A stretch of 64,000 nucleotides of DNA from Pantoea deleyi (GTDB lineage Bacteria; Pseudomonadota; Gammaproteobacteria; Enterobacterales; Enterobacteriaceae): the NCBI RefSeq assembly GCF_022647325.1, contig NZ_CP071407.1, positions 1 to 64,000 of the forward strand. The letters are read 5' to 3'. This document shows positions 54,509 to 63,849 of this stretch, piece by piece (the stretch's first letter is position 1; each line of letters opens with the position of its first letter). The notes beneath the pieces were generated by a model. It saw only the letters and a list, made by a program, of their open reading frames with translations. It was not told the origin of the DNA and made no database searches. Position numbers and translations under genes: made by a program.

Positions 54509-55768
54509 TCAGTATTGGTATTTTCCATCAAGAATGCGGCAGGTGAGATAGGAGCCTGCCGTGCATAACAGCACCGGAACAAAATAACTGTGCTCCATCT
54601 GGGTAAACTCCATCACAAGGACGACTGCGGTAAGGGGCATCTGCATGGATGCCGCCAGAAATGCCGCGCCTCCAACAAGTGCAAAACTGGGGGCATTACC
54701 GCCAGGAAAAATAATCTGCCATCCGACACAAAGCAGAAGACTCAAGAGCCCGCCGACCGCCAGGGCTGGCGTCAGCAGGCCTCCCTCCGCGCCGCCCCGC
54801 AGAACGGCCAGGATTACCAGAAGTTTCAGTCCCAGCAAAACAGCAGCGTGGCGATAATCAAGTTCATCACTGATGGCCATCTGCATTGGTCCCTTACCAT
54901 TACCCGGTAACTGAGGATAATAAAGACTCAGGAGTGCGAGCATGGTAAAGGCAATCAGACAGATAACGGGCATCTGCCAGTTACTTTTGACCCCGGCGCG
55001 GGCTTTCCCTGTGATAATCCGGAATCCCCATGCCGCCAGGCCCAGCAGCGGGCCAGCAAGACAGGCCCAGAGTATGAAAGTATGAGGAAGCGCAACGGAC
55101 AGAAAATGATACTGCGATTCATTCCCCAGGCCGAGTGTCGCGATCCAGGCGGCGAGTGCAGAGGTGACGACGGCGGCGAAGGCTTTTTCCCAGCTAAAAG
55201 CGATCAGCAGAACTTCCAGACTAAACAAGGCGCCTGCCAATGGCACATTATAGACAGCCGCCAGGCCAGCACCTGCACCACAGGCAATCAGAATCCGCAC
55301 CTCATCTTCGATTAAACCTAAGCGGCGCGCGATGACGCCTCCGGCAAGCGCCCCCATTTCACGTGGGGCAACCTCTCGTCCCAGTGGGGAACCCAGCGCA
55401 ACAGTCACGATCTGGAGCAGCGCATGAAGGGTCGTGGTGCCCGGTGGCATTGCCCGGGAGGGCACAGAAACGGCGTCCTTGATCGAGACGCGAGGTTGAC
55501 CATAACGACCCAGCAACCACCATCCGAAGCCCGCGATAACACCGCCAGTCACAATGGCTGCAATGCGCCGCACGAAAGAAGAATCACTGACGCCCTGAAG
55601 AAAAGAGACCGTCCCGATGACATGCGTCAGGCTGTAGCCGAATGCGTAATGCTGCACTGCGTGTAAAATCAGCCCCAGCGCCATCCCTGCCAGACCTGCC
55701 GCTAAGCCTGTTGTGATAACAGCAACTAGCCTGATGAGATAACTGACGTTTCCTGCCAAATATTTCAT
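54509..55768 (-). CDS. ClC-family chloride channel/transporter
   Basis: 419 aa, about 10-12 helices. The anion-path motifs are GSPLGREVAPREMG (in place of the usual GREGP, with the gating Glu kept), GAGLAAVYNVPLAGALFSLEVL, and GGLLTPALAVGG. It is near prokaryotic ClC length but the filter is variant, so whether it is a channel or an H+/anion antiporter (possibly fluoride or chloride) is open. Monocistronic; 55769-56060 downstream-to-upstream holds no gene. Confidence 0.85.
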   Translation of the reverse strand: MKYLAGNVSYLIRLVAVITTGLAAGLAGMALGLILHAVQHYAFGYSLTHVIGTVSFLQGVSDSSFVRRIAAIVTGGVIAGFGWWLLGRYGQPRVSIKDAVSVPSRAMPPGTTTLHALLQIVTVALGSPLGREVAPREMGALAGGVIARRLGLIEDEVRILIACGAGAGLAAVYNVPLAGALFSLEVLLIAFSWEKAFAAVVTSALAAWIATLGLGNESQYHFLSVALPHTFILWACLAGPLLGLAAWGFRIITGKARAGVKSNWQMPVICLIAFTMLALLSLYYPQLPGNGKGPMQMAISDELDYRHAAVLLGLKLLVILAVLRGGAEGGLLTPALAVGGLLSLLLCVGWQIIFPGGNAPSFALVGGAAFLAASMQMPLTAVVLVMEFTQMEHSYFVPVLLCTAGSYLTCRILDGKYQY

Positions 55769-56060
55769 TTTTTCTGAATCCCTGATTTTTCATCTCGGTA
55801 TAGTAACGAACGTCACCTCAATAGCGCTTCACTGACGAGCCAGGCTGGGGCCAGGCCCCCCGGAGCTGATACAACATCAGTCAGTAATGTCGGTTGGTTT
55901 TTCCTGGTATTTCCCGTTTCTGCAGTCCGCTGATAATTCTGGCAGCAGAACAACTCTATCGTCATCTTCAGACGTCCGCTTTTCCCTCAACGCTGACCTT
56001 CTACAATTTACGATTAAACAGCCGTCTGCTCAGCCTCAACGAGCAATCCAGCATCGCTGA

Positions 56061-56588
56061 CTATTTACTGACTCTGTTCCATGGCATTTTTGACAGTAAA
56101 TTCGCCATGCCACAGATACCGCTGACGCCTGCAAAAAGTAATCCCGCGCCTGTAAAGCCAGCGAGTAAAAACAGACGGCTGTCTATGCTGTATCCCAGAA
56201 TAACCCCGGTAAGAATCAGTGTGCCTGCAGCAATCTGAACCTGCCTCATTATCGGCAATGGTTGCTTCCTGTCTTCAGCAACCGGGAGGCTGGCGCGCTT
56301 CCAGGCATTAATGCCACCAGCCAGTATCCAGACTGGCACCGGGCCTGCTGCTGCTGCAAGAGCACAGGCGTTCTGAGCCGTCCGACCGCCTGACAGACAG
56401 TGAAAAATAACAGGCCGCCCCTCCGGATTGTCTATCTCCTGACCGGCCTGGATAGCGGCCAGAGGAAATGAACGTGCTCCGGGAATATGTTCTCGCCGAT
56501 ATTCTGAGGTATCGCGAATATCAATAAGCAACGCCCCCTGTTCAATCAACGTTTTAGCGTTTTCAGGTGTGACAGATGCCGGACTCAT
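56061..56588 (-). CDS. ygaP: Membrane-bound rhodanese YgaP-like
   Basis: 175 aa, close to E. coli YgaP (174). Rhodanese domain at 1-105 with catalytic Cys64 in FHCLSGGRT, then two membrane segments (about 115-165; IAAGTLILTGVILGYS and LLAGFTGAGLLFAG, GFCGM-like GICGMANLL). Sulfur transferase for sulfide or cyanide detoxification at the inner membrane. ATGA-overlaps the ArsR-type gene upstream, as in the E. coli ygaVP operon. Confidence 0.9.
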   Translation of the reverse strand: MSPASVTPENAKTLIEQGALLIDIRDTSEYRREHIPGARSFPLAAIQAGQEIDNPEGRPVIFHCLSGGRTAQNACALAAAAGPVPVWILAGGINAWKRASLPVAEDRKQPLPIMRQVQIAAGTLILTGVILGYSIDSRLFLLAGFTGAGLLFAGVSGICGMANLLSKMPWNRVSK

Positions 56589-56896
56589 TTGAATTCCTCT
56601 GGACAGTAGATCTCTTTAAGCGTGGCGATGACTTTTTTCACCGCCTCATCTTTGATGAAGTAGTGCATGCTTTGCGCCACTCTTTCCGACTCAATTACGC
56701 CATCCTCTTTCATTTTTGCCAGGTGCTGAGAAGTTGCCGAGGGTGAAAGGCCGGTCAGCTCACTCAGCTCACCTGAAGAGGTGCCAGGCTTTTCGATAAG
56801 CACGCAGAGGATCAGCAGCCGACGGGTGTGACTCATCGACTTAAGCAGGGTGGTTGCACGCGACGCGCTTTCCTGTAACTGCAACGTATTGTTCAT
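56585..56896 (-). CDS. ygaV: ArsR-family repressor YgaV-like
   Basis: 103 aa winged HTH. It follows E. coli YgaV (99 aa): ATTLLKSMSHTRRLLILCVL and LTGLSPSATSQHLAKMKEDG, ending ATLKEIYCP. YgaV responds to sulfide (heme or Cys based) and controls ygaVP; Cys residues in LLILCVL and IYCPEE could sense. A 40-bp palindrome-rich operator lies upstream. Confidence 0.9.
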   Translation of the reverse strand: MNNTLQLQESASRATTLLKSMSHTRRLLILCVLIEKPGTSSGELSELTGLSPSATSQHLAKMKEDGVIESERVAQSMHYFIKDEAVKKVIATLKEIYCPEEFK

Positions 56897-56900
56897 CTCT

Positions 56901-56940
56901 TTATTTTAGTAAAATCTAAATTTAGTAAACACTAAAATAA
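56901..56940 (-). promoter_or_regulatory. YgaV operator candidate
   Basis: TTATTTTAGT (56901-56910) and ACTAAAATAA (56931-56940) form a perfect 10-bp inverted repeat; TTTAGTAAA occurs twice inside at 56905 and 56921. It overlaps the expected ygaV promoter. Confidence 0.75.
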
Positions 56941-57314
56941 ACCGCGCGGTCACGCAAGCAAAAAAAGGTCAAAAGCCAGCGCGTTCGTTACTCATTCACA
57001 CCAGATAATCTCCACCGCGTTCTGTTCTCTCGACCCCCCTGTTTGCAGCCCAGCCCGCGCCCCGGATTCAGCTTCGCGGATAGATCGTCATCCGGCCCGG
57101 AAGCGGGGCGCTGGCGCGCTTCCATACCACTTTCCGCTTCGGATAACGCTGACTTTTATCAACCTTCCCACCAGATTGCTAAAAAGCTGCTAAACCTTAT
57201 GACAGAGATACGCGCGTAAAGATTAGGGTTATCACCATTTCCCCGATTTCACTCCCGTCAGAGACACACTAATAAGAATTACATCTTTTAGCCCCCAACA
57301 ATGGGAAGCAGACA
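56941..57314. other. Promoter region of the molybdenum hydroxylase
   Basis: 374 bp between ygaV and the 2Fe-2S subunit gene. No gene was seen. It should hold the divergent promoters; AAGATTAGGGTTATCACC and an AT-rich stretch near 57270 are the only notable parts. Confidence 0.35.
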
Positions 57315-57803
57315 ATGTCGGAAAAAATATCGCTAACAATGCAGGTTAATGGCCAGCCGCACCCGATGCAGGTCGATCCCCGGGTCACCTTGCTCGATGC
57401 GCTGCGTGAGCATCTCAATCTGACCGGCACCAAAAAAGGGTGCGATCAGGGGCAGTGCGGTGCCTGCACCGTGCTGGTTAACGGCCAGCGGGTGCTGAGC
57501 TGCCTGACGCTGGCGGTGCAGGCCGAGGGCGCTGAAGTGACCAGTATCGAAGGGCTGGCCTCCGCAGAGGGTGAACTGCACCCGGTGCAGCGCTGCTTTA
57601 TGGAAAACGACGCTTTCCAGTGCGGCTACTGCACACCCGGCCAGATCATGTCCGCCGTTGCCTGCATCAAAGAGGGACATGCCGGTTCGGACGATGAGAT
57701 CCGCGAATATATGAGCGGCAACCTCTGCCGCTGTGGGGCCTATCCGCATATCGTGGATGCCATCAGACAGGCTGCGGCTGAAATGGCGAAGGAGTCCGTA
57801 TGA
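57315..57803 (+). CDS. Molybdenum hydroxylase, 2Fe-2S subunit (YagT/PaoA-like)
   Basis: 162 aa with two [2Fe-2S] clusters: plant-ferredoxin-like Cys43, 48, 51, 63 (GCDQGQCGACTVLV) and the helical cluster Cys103, 106, 138, 140 (CGYCTPGQ; CRCGAYPH). It carries electrons from the Mo subunit to FAD. Unlike E. coli PaoA (229 aa with Tat signal), this one lacks a Tat leader, so the enzyme is probably cytoplasmic. Coupled by ATGA overlap to the FAD subunit. Confidence 0.93.
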   Translation: MSEKISLTMQVNGQPHPMQVDPRVTLLDALREHLNLTGTKKGCDQGQCGACTVLVNGQRVLSCLTLAVQAEGAEVTSIEGLASAEGELHPVQRCFMENDAFQCGYCTPGQIMSAVACIKEGHAGSDDEIREYMSGNLCRCGAYPHIVDAIRQAAAEMAKESV

Positions 57804-58792
57804 ATGAGTTCAGCTGGAAGACCGCGCACTCGCCTGAAGAGGCGGCCACTCTGAAGCAGCAGCCAGGCAGTCATCTGCTGGCGGGCGGCACCACACAGCT
57901 CGATCTGATGAAGTGCGGCGTCTTTACGCCTCCGCAGTTGATCGGCATTACCGAATTAAGTGCCCTTAAGAGCCTGCAGTTTGATAACCAGAAGATCACC
58001 GCCGGTGCGCTGGTCACCATGAGCCAGCTGGCCGAACACCCTGACTGCCAGAAGCTTGCGCCCGCCATTTACGGCAGCCTCTGGCAGGCGGCATCGCCAC
58101 AGATCCGTAATATGGCGACGCTGGGCGGCAACCTGCGCCAGCGTACCCGCTGTAATTACTACCGCGATCCGGCGACCTTCTCAGCCTGCAACAAACGTCA
58201 GCCCGGCTCCGGCTGCGCTGCCCTGGATGGCGTCAACAGCAATCATGCCATTCTGGGTGCCAGCGACAGCTGCATCGCCGTCTATCCCGGCGATCTGGCC
58301 GTTGCGCTGGTGGCATTTGACGCCATTGTGGTGCTGCAGAATGGTCAGGGCGACACGCGCCGGGTTGCGATTGAGGATTTCTTCCTGCTGCCGGGCGACA
58401 CGCCGGATCGCGAACACGATCTGCGCGAGGATGAGATCATCATCGCCATCGAAGTGCCCCAGACGGATGCGCTGCGCCACTCTCATTACCTCAAGGTTCG
58501 CGATCGCAGCTCTTATGAGTTTGCGGCAGCCAGTGCGGCTGCGGGCTTCACGCTGGAAAATGGCGTGATGCGTCAGGTGCACATCGCCCTGGGCGGTGTG
58601 GCAACCAGACCCTGGCGGGTCAGGTCGGTCGAGCAGGCGCTGGAGGGCCAGCCGTTCAATGAAGAGACGGTGTTCCAGGCCTCAGAGCTGATTACGCAGG
58701 AAACGCAGGCGCTGACGCACAACGCTTACAAAGTAAAACTGGCGCCGCGTGTGATTGCACGCGCGCTGATGGCAGCAGGAGAAACGGCATGA
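57800..58792 (+). CDS. Molybdenum hydroxylase, FAD subunit (YagS/PaoB-like)
   Basis: 330 aa, near PaoB (318). FAD-binding N-terminus: HLLAGGTTQLDLMKCGV and MATLGGNLRQRTRCNYYRD (GGN FAD loop). The Cys in QRTRCNYY, FSACNKRQ, SGCAALD and SDSCIAV form the extra [4Fe-4S] site that is special to PaoB-type subunits. The ATGA overlaps on both sides show coupled translation. Confidence 0.92.
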   Translation: MNEFSWKTAHSPEEAATLKQQPGSHLLAGGTTQLDLMKCGVFTPPQLIGITELSALKSLQFDNQKITAGALVTMSQLAEHPDCQKLAPAIYGSLWQAASPQIRNMATLGGNLRQRTRCNYYRDPATFSACNKRQPGSGCAALDGVNSNHAILGASDSCIAVYPGDLAVALVAFDAIVVLQNGQGDTRRVAIEDFFLLPGDTPDREHDLREDEIIIAIEVPQTDALRHSHYLKVRDRSSYEFAAASAAAGFTLENGVMRQVHIALGGVATRPWRVRSVEQALEGQPFNEETVFQASELITQETQALTHNAYKVKLAPRVIARALMAAGETA

Positions 58793-61083
58793 GTGACCTG
58801 AACGAGACATCACGTCAGGCGTTAACGGAGCCGGCCAGCGCCGTTCAGGGGCTGGGCGCGGCACGCTCGCGCGGTGACGGTAAAGTTAAAGTAACCGGTG
58901 AGGCACGCTATGCGGTCGAACATCAGCCGGACAATCCGCTGTATGGCGTGGTGATCCAGTCCACCGTCGCCAGCGGCCGCATCAGCCGCCTGTCCACGGA
59001 CAGAGCGCAGCAGGCTGCGGGCGTGGTGGCGATCTATACCCATCTCAATCCGCTGAAAATCATCAAACCCACCGCCATTGCGGATGGCGGCGCGGCGCAG
59101 TCAACCTACACTCCGATTCAGGACGACAAGATCATTCACAACGGCCAGAACATCGGTCTGGTGGTGGCGGAGACCTTTGAGCAGGCCACCTGGGCCGCCT
59201 CGCTGGTGGAGATTGAGTATGAAACCGATGCCGCGCTGATCTTCGCCACCGACGAGGGCGTTGAGCCGAAACCGGTATCGAAGCAGGATATCGACATGGG
59301 TGATGCGCAGCAGGCCATGCAGCAGGCCGATGTGCGCCTCAGCGAGCGCTATACCACGCCGCGTGAGTACAACATGCCGATGGAGCCGCACGCCTGCGTG
59401 GCGCAGTGGCAGGATGGCCGCATGACCGTCTGGGAACCCAGCCAGTGGGTCGCCGGTGCCCAGGTGGAAATCGCCGAATGGATGGGCATTGATGTCGAAA
59501 GCGTGCGGATTATCTCGCCGTATGTCGGTGGCGGATTTGGCTCCAAGCCGGTGCCCTATACGCACGTCGCCCTGGCCAGCGTCGCGTCGCGCGCGCTGAA
59601 CCGCCCGATCAAAGTGTCGCTGACCCGTCCACAGACCTTTACCGGTCTCGGCGGTCGTCCCGCCACCTCGCAGCAACTGGAGCTGGGCGCCTCGCGTGAC
59701 GGTAAGATTCAGGCGATCATCCAGCGCAGTTTCAGCGAAACCTCATTAATTGATGTCTTTGCCGAAAACTGCAGCAAGGTCACCGCCCGCATGTATGCGG
59801 TGGAAAACGTCTCCGCGCAGCATGAGGTCCGGCCGATTAACACCGTCACGCCAGGCTGGATGCGTGCGCCGGGCGAAAACCCGAGCGCCTTTGGTCTGGA
59901 GGTGGCGATGGATGAGATGGCCTATGCGCTCGACATCGATCCGCTGGAACTGCGTCTGCGCAACTGGGCGGACAAAGATTATCAGCTCGACCTGCCGTGG
60001 AGTTCACGACGCCTGAAAGAAGCCTACCAGAAAGGGGCTGAGGCCTTTGGCTGGGACCAGCGGATCATGGCGCCGCGCTCGATGCGCGAAGGGCGTGAGC
60101 TGATTGGCTGGGGCATGGCTTCGGGCACCTATCCGGTCAACAAGCTGCCGGCTGAGGCAAAAATCATCCTGACGGCCGGGGGCAGATTTATTGTGCAGTG
60201 CGCTGGCGCAGATATCGGCACCGGAACCTACACCATTCTGGCGCAGACCGCGGCCGACATCCTGAACGTGGCGTCGACCGCTATCGCGGTGGAGCTGGGG
60301 GATACCACGCTGCCGCGCGCGGGTGTGGCCGGGGGATCGCAGCTGGCGGGCAACGTAACTGCCGCCGTGGATGATACCGCCAGACGCATGCGCGACCAGC
60401 TGCTGAAGCTGGCCAGCGAACTGCCGCACTCCCCGCTTAAAGGCACGCCGGTTTCAGCGCTGACCTTAGAGCGTGACGGTGTACAGGGGCAGGGCAGTGA
60501 CGCCCGCCTCACGTTCGCGCAACTGGCCGCCCTGGCGCCAGCGGAAAGTCTCACCGTTAAAGGCGGTACCTTCCCGGAGGAGATGTCGCAGGAAGAACGC
60601 GACAAAATGGTGCGTAATCTGAATGACATGAGCCGCCCGGAAAAATTCTCTGCCCACAGCTGGAGCGCGCATTTTGTGGAAGTGCGGGTCGATGAAGATT
60701 TCGGCACGATTCGGGTAAAACGGATGGTGGCAGCGCTGGACAGCGGCCGTCTCTATAACCCGAAACTGGCGCGCAGCCAGTGGATTGGCGGGATGATCAT
60801 GGGCGTCGGCCAGGCGCTGATGGAAGAGGGCATTGTCGATCCGCGTAACGGCCGGGTGATTAACAACAATCTGGCAGATTATCTGGTGCCAGTGAACGGC
60901 GATATTCCGGAGATCATCACGATCAACGTCGGTGAGCCGGACTTTGAGGCGACCACGCTGGGCGGCAAACCGGTGGGTGAGCTGGGCATTGTGGGCGTGG
61001 CGGCCGCGATCAGTAATGCGGTATTCCATGCAACCGGTAAGCGGGTCCGCGATCTGCCGATTACCCTCGATAAGCTGATCTGA
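58789..61083 (+). CDS. Molybdenum hydroxylase, molybdopterin subunit (YagR/PaoC-like)
   Basis: 764 aa, near PaoC (732). Mo-cofactor loops include YVGGGFGSKP, AGADIGTGTYT, and the base-catalyst Glu in VGELGIVGVAAAI near the end; Arg in TPGWMRAPGENP lies in the substrate pocket. An N-terminal extension of about 30 residues is present. Hydroxylates an aldehyde or aromatic heterocycle with water as oxygen source; substrate not determined. Confidence 0.92.
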   Translation: MSDLNETSRQALTEPASAVQGLGAARSRGDGKVKVTGEARYAVEHQPDNPLYGVVIQSTVASGRISRLSTDRAQQAAGVVAIYTHLNPLKIIKPTAIADGGAAQSTYTPIQDDKIIHNGQNIGLVVAETFEQATWAASLVEIEYETDAALIFATDEGVEPKPVSKQDIDMGDAQQAMQQADVRLSERYTTPREYNMPMEPHACVAQWQDGRMTVWEPSQWVAGAQVEIAEWMGIDVESVRIISPYVGGGFGSKPVPYTHVALASVASRALNRPIKVSLTRPQTFTGLGGRPATSQQLELGASRDGKIQAIIQRSFSETSLIDVFAENCSKVTARMYAVENVSAQHEVRPINTVTPGWMRAPGENPSAFGLEVAMDEMAYALDIDPLELRLRNWADKDYQLDLPWSSRRLKEAYQKGAEAFGWDQRIMAPRSMREGRELIGWGMASGTYPVNKLPAEAKIILTAGGRFIVQCAGADIGTGTYTILAQTAADILNVASTAIAVELGDTTLPRAGVAGGSQLAGNVTAAVDDTARRMRDQLLKLASELPHSPLKGTPVSALTLERDGVQGQGSDARLTFAQLAALAPAESLTVKGGTFPEEMSQEERDKMVRNLNDMSRPEKFSAHSWSAHFVEVRVDEDFGTIRVKRMVAALDSGRLYNPKLARSQWIGGMIMGVGQALMEEGIVDPRNGRVINNNLADYLVPVNGDIPEIITINVGEPDFEATTLGGKPVGELGIVGVAAAISNAVFHATGKRVRDLPITLDKLI

Positions 61084-61125
61084 TCGGGGGGCTGACCCGT
61101 GATGGCGGGTCAGCCTCAGGGGATG

Positions 61126-61157
61126 CGGGCGCGGACAGGAGTCTGCGCCCGTTTTTT
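61126..61157 (+). terminator. Terminator after the Mo subunit
   Basis: CGGGCGCGGAC (61126-61136), AGGA, GTCTGCGCCCG (61141-61151), then six T; one wobble pair only. A second stem without T run (GGCTGACCCG/CGGGTCAGCC, 61090-61115) precedes it. It splits the maturation genes from the structural genes. Confidence 0.85.
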
Positions 61158-61177
61158 ACGCCAGCCGGAGCGAAACA

Positions 61178-61744
61178 GTGAAGATAGCGTTAATTGTGCT
61201 GGCCGCTGGCCTGAGCCGCCGCTTTCAGCAGCAGGGGGGCGGGCATAAACTGCTGGCCGACCTGGACGGCAAACCGGTGCTGCAGCGTACCCTGGAACAG
61301 GCCGCCGCAAGCGGACTGGATACCTTTATGGTCACCCGGCCCGATGCCCCGGCGCTGCAGGTGCTCTGCACCCAGGCCACGCTGGTCGTGTGCGACAGCG
61401 GCGGGCTGGGTGAGTCCATCGCCGCTGGCGTGCGTGCCAGCCGCCACTATGATGGCTGGCTGATAGCGCTGGGGGATATGCCGTTTGTGGCGCCGGAAAG
61501 TTACCGCGCCGTTGGCCGTGCGCTGGCGGAGGCGTCGATAGTCAGGCCGTGGATTGAAGGCAGGCCGGGTCATCCGGTAGGCTTTCAGCGCCACTGCTAT
61601 CCGACGCTGAGCACCTTACAGGGCGATGCCGGCCCGCAGGCGAAAGTCCGTGCCGCCGCCGTGCGATTACCCCTTCAGGATCGTGGCTGTCTGTGTGACA
61701 TCGATCTGCTCGCCGATCTGCACTTAATCAAGGAATTTTCATGA
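61178..61744 (+). CDS. MocA-like molybdopterin nucleotidyltransferase
   Basis: 188 aa, MobA/MocA NTP-transferase fold: LAAGLSRRF then GGGHKLLADLDGKPV (nucleotide loop), ALGDMPFVAPESY (metal Asp) and RPGHPVGF near residue 130. Attaches CMP to molybdopterin to give MCD, or a related step, for this hydroxylase. ATGA overlaps with the XdhC-like gene. Confidence 0.88.
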   Translation: MKIALIVLAAGLSRRFQQQGGGHKLLADLDGKPVLQRTLEQAAASGLDTFMVTRPDAPALQVLCTQATLVVCDSGGLGESIAAGVRASRHYDGWLIALGDMPFVAPESYRAVGRALAEASIVRPWIEGRPGHPVGFQRHCYPTLSTLQGDAGPQAKVRAAAVRLPLQDRGCLCDIDLLADLHLIKEFS

Positions 61745-62724
61745 TAACGCTGGATCAACGTGTCATTAATGCGGCACTCAGCAGTTGTCAGGCAGGCCAG
61801 ACAGTCTGGCTCTGCACGGTGCTGCGCACCTATGGCTCTTCGCCGCGTGCGCCCGGCACCCTGATGACGGTCAACGAGAGCGGGGAGTATTGCGGTTCGC
61901 TGTCGGGCGGCTGCATCGAAGAGGATTTTCTGACGCAGCTGGCGGCGGGTGCCTATCGCGCCAGCAGTCAGCAGGTACGCTATGGCGAAGGCGGGATCCG
62001 CCCGGACGTCCGGCTGCCGTGCGGCGGAAGTCTGGAAATTGTCATTGAGTGTCTGCCACCCGACGACGCCACGCGGGCGCTGCTGACGGCGATGCAGGCC
62101 GCGCTGCGGGGCGACCAGCCCGTGGTCCGGATTATCCGGCCTGGCGAGCGCGCGCAGTGGGAAGTGATTGCAACCGACAGGCGACTCCCTGCGCTGGAGG
62201 TCAGCGAGGAGCAGCTGCTTCTGCCGGTCGGGGCGATCCCGGAATTGCTCATCGCGGGCTACTCTACCGTAGCGCATGAGTGTATCCGGCTCGGGCAGAT
62301 GCTGGGCTTTCATGTGCGGGTCTGTGAACACCGGCCGGAGAAGCTGGCGGAGCTGGAGACGCATTTCAGCGCGGCGGACAACGTGACGCTGGTTTCACAG
62401 CATCCGGCGCGCTGGCTGGAGCTGAACGGGGCGCACGCTGCAGTAGCGATTGTGGCGCTGACGCACGATCCGCGCATCGACGATCTGACGATGATGGAAG
62501 CGATCGCCACCCCCGCGTTTTACATCGGCATTATGGGCTCGGCGAAAAACAGCGAGAAACGGCGGGCGCGGCTGCAACAGATCGCCGGTATGGAGAGCCG
62601 CGAACTGGACCGCATCCATGCGCCCATCGGCCTGCCTATTGGCAGCAAAACCCCGGCGGAAATTGCGCTGTCGGTGATGGCCGATATTGTCCGGGTGAAA
62701 AATGCGGGCCCGTCAGCCGCCTGA
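61741..62724 (+). CDS. XdhC/CoxI-family maturation factor (YagQ/PaoD-like)
   Basis: 327 aa, near PaoD (318). CoxI domain: VLRTYGSSPRAPGTLM and SLSGGCIEEDFL (about residues 17-62). The C-terminal Rossmann part includes EHRPEKLAEL and GIMGSAKNSEKRRARLQQ. XdhC-type factors sulfurate and insert the molybdenum cofactor. Ends convergent with and 12 nt overlapping the binding-protein gene. Confidence 0.9.
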   Translation: MITLDQRVINAALSSCQAGQTVWLCTVLRTYGSSPRAPGTLMTVNESGEYCGSLSGGCIEEDFLTQLAAGAYRASSQQVRYGEGGIRPDVRLPCGGSLEIVIECLPPDDATRALLTAMQAALRGDQPVVRIIRPGERAQWEVIATDRRLPALEVSEEQLLLPVGAIPELLIAGYSTVAHECIRLGQMLGFHVRVCEHRPEKLAELETHFSAADNVTLVSQHPARWLELNGAHAAVAIVALTHDPRIDDLTMMEAIATPAFYIGIMGSAKNSEKRRARLQQIAGMESRELDRIHAPIGLPIGSKTPAEIALSVMADIVRVKNAGPSAA

Positions 62725-63849
62725 TGCGACAGTGGAGGGCGGCAGCCGGTAGAGGTAGCTGCCTGACAACGGAATCGGCAGGAATTCACGGAACATCTGC
62801 CGCAGGGTCTGCTCAGGATCAACGTCACGGAACAGCTGCGGGTAGAGCGTGGTGGCAAAGAACTCCGTCGCCACGACGTGCCAGGGGCTGAGATAGAAGT
62901 TATGCCAGAGGGCAGCGGCGTGGCCGTTGCTGAGCGCCGTCAGCTGCTTCAGCGCGTTCTGCTGTCCCGTCAGCGTCAGCAGGCTCTGCCGGGTCTGCGC
63001 CGGGGTAACGGCCGGGCCGAGCTTCAGCGCCCCGGTTTCGTCGGCGCTGCCAGTGCCGGTTGCGAAGTAGAAGTCCGGCTGCGCGGCAATCACGCTCTCC
63101 TCACTCAGCCGGCCAAATACCCCTTTAACCTGCTGGCTGGCGATATTCTCCCCACCGGCAAAACGCAGCAGCTCGCCCAGATTTCCGTTCACTGAGGTCA
63201 CGCAGCATTCGCTGCGTCGCCCCAGATGCAGCTGCAACAGCACGGTGGGTTTCGGGCCGTGATAATGCGCGAGACGTTCACCGATGCGCTGCATATGCGT
63301 GCGATAAAACCGGTTAAAGTCAGCGGCCCGCCGGGGCTGGTTGAGTATCTCGCCCAGCAGCGCCATGCTGCGCTCGGTATTTTTCAGCAGCGCGACCCGC
63401 AGATCGATCTTCACCACCGGAATGCTGGCCGCCGCGAGCATCTTCTCCAGCAGGAGACTGTTTTCACTGCCGCGCGCCAGCTGGGGCAGGATCACCAGAT
63501 CGGGTTTCAGGGCGATGACCTTTTCCGGGTTCATGTCGTTGACCCCGTCCAGACCCAGCGCCGGGATCCGGCTGATTTCCGGAAACTGGCGGGCAAAAAT
63601 ATCCCAGGTCTGGGGATCATACTTTTTCAGATCCAGCGGCCAGCCCGCAATGTGCTGCAGCGGATTGCCCGGCGTCAGCAGCGCGACGCTGTAGAGCATC
63701 CGGCTCTCACCCAGCACAATGCGCTGCGGATGTTCGGGGATCGTCACCTGGCGACCGGTGATGTCGGTCAGCGTGCGGGCATTCACGCCTGAGGCGATCA
63801 CCAGGCTGCACAGCAGCAGCGCACGACGCAGCGATTTAAAATTCAACAC
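62713..63849 (-). CDS. Iron-siderophore-type ABC binding protein
   Basis: 378 aa with a leader (about 1-23, LLLCSLVIASGVNA) and the FecB/BtuF fold: DITGRQVTIPEHPQRIVLGE, PDLVILPQLA, and AAQPDFYFATGTGS. It starts with GTG 63849, 14 nt inside the end of a TonB-dependent receptor gene, so it is translated with it. Delivers a ferric siderophore or heme-like ligand to an inner-membrane ABC permease that is not in this window. Confidence 0.88.
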   Translation of the reverse strand: MLNFKSLRRALLLCSLVIASGVNARTLTDITGRQVTIPEHPQRIVLGESRMLYSVALLTPGNPLQHIAGWPLDLKKYDPQTWDIFARQFPEISRIPALGLDGVNDMNPEKVIALKPDLVILPQLARGSENSLLLEKMLAAASIPVVKIDLRVALLKNTERSMALLGEILNQPRRAADFNRFYRTHMQRIGERLAHYHGPKPTVLLQLHLGRRSECCVTSVNGNLGELLRFAGGENIASQQVKGVFGRLSEESVIAAQPDFYFATGTGSADETGALKLGPAVTPAQTRQSLLTLTGQQNALKQLTALSNGHAAALWHNFYLSPWHVVATEFFATTLYPQLFRDVDPEQTLRQMFREFLPIPLSGSYLYRLPPSTVASGG

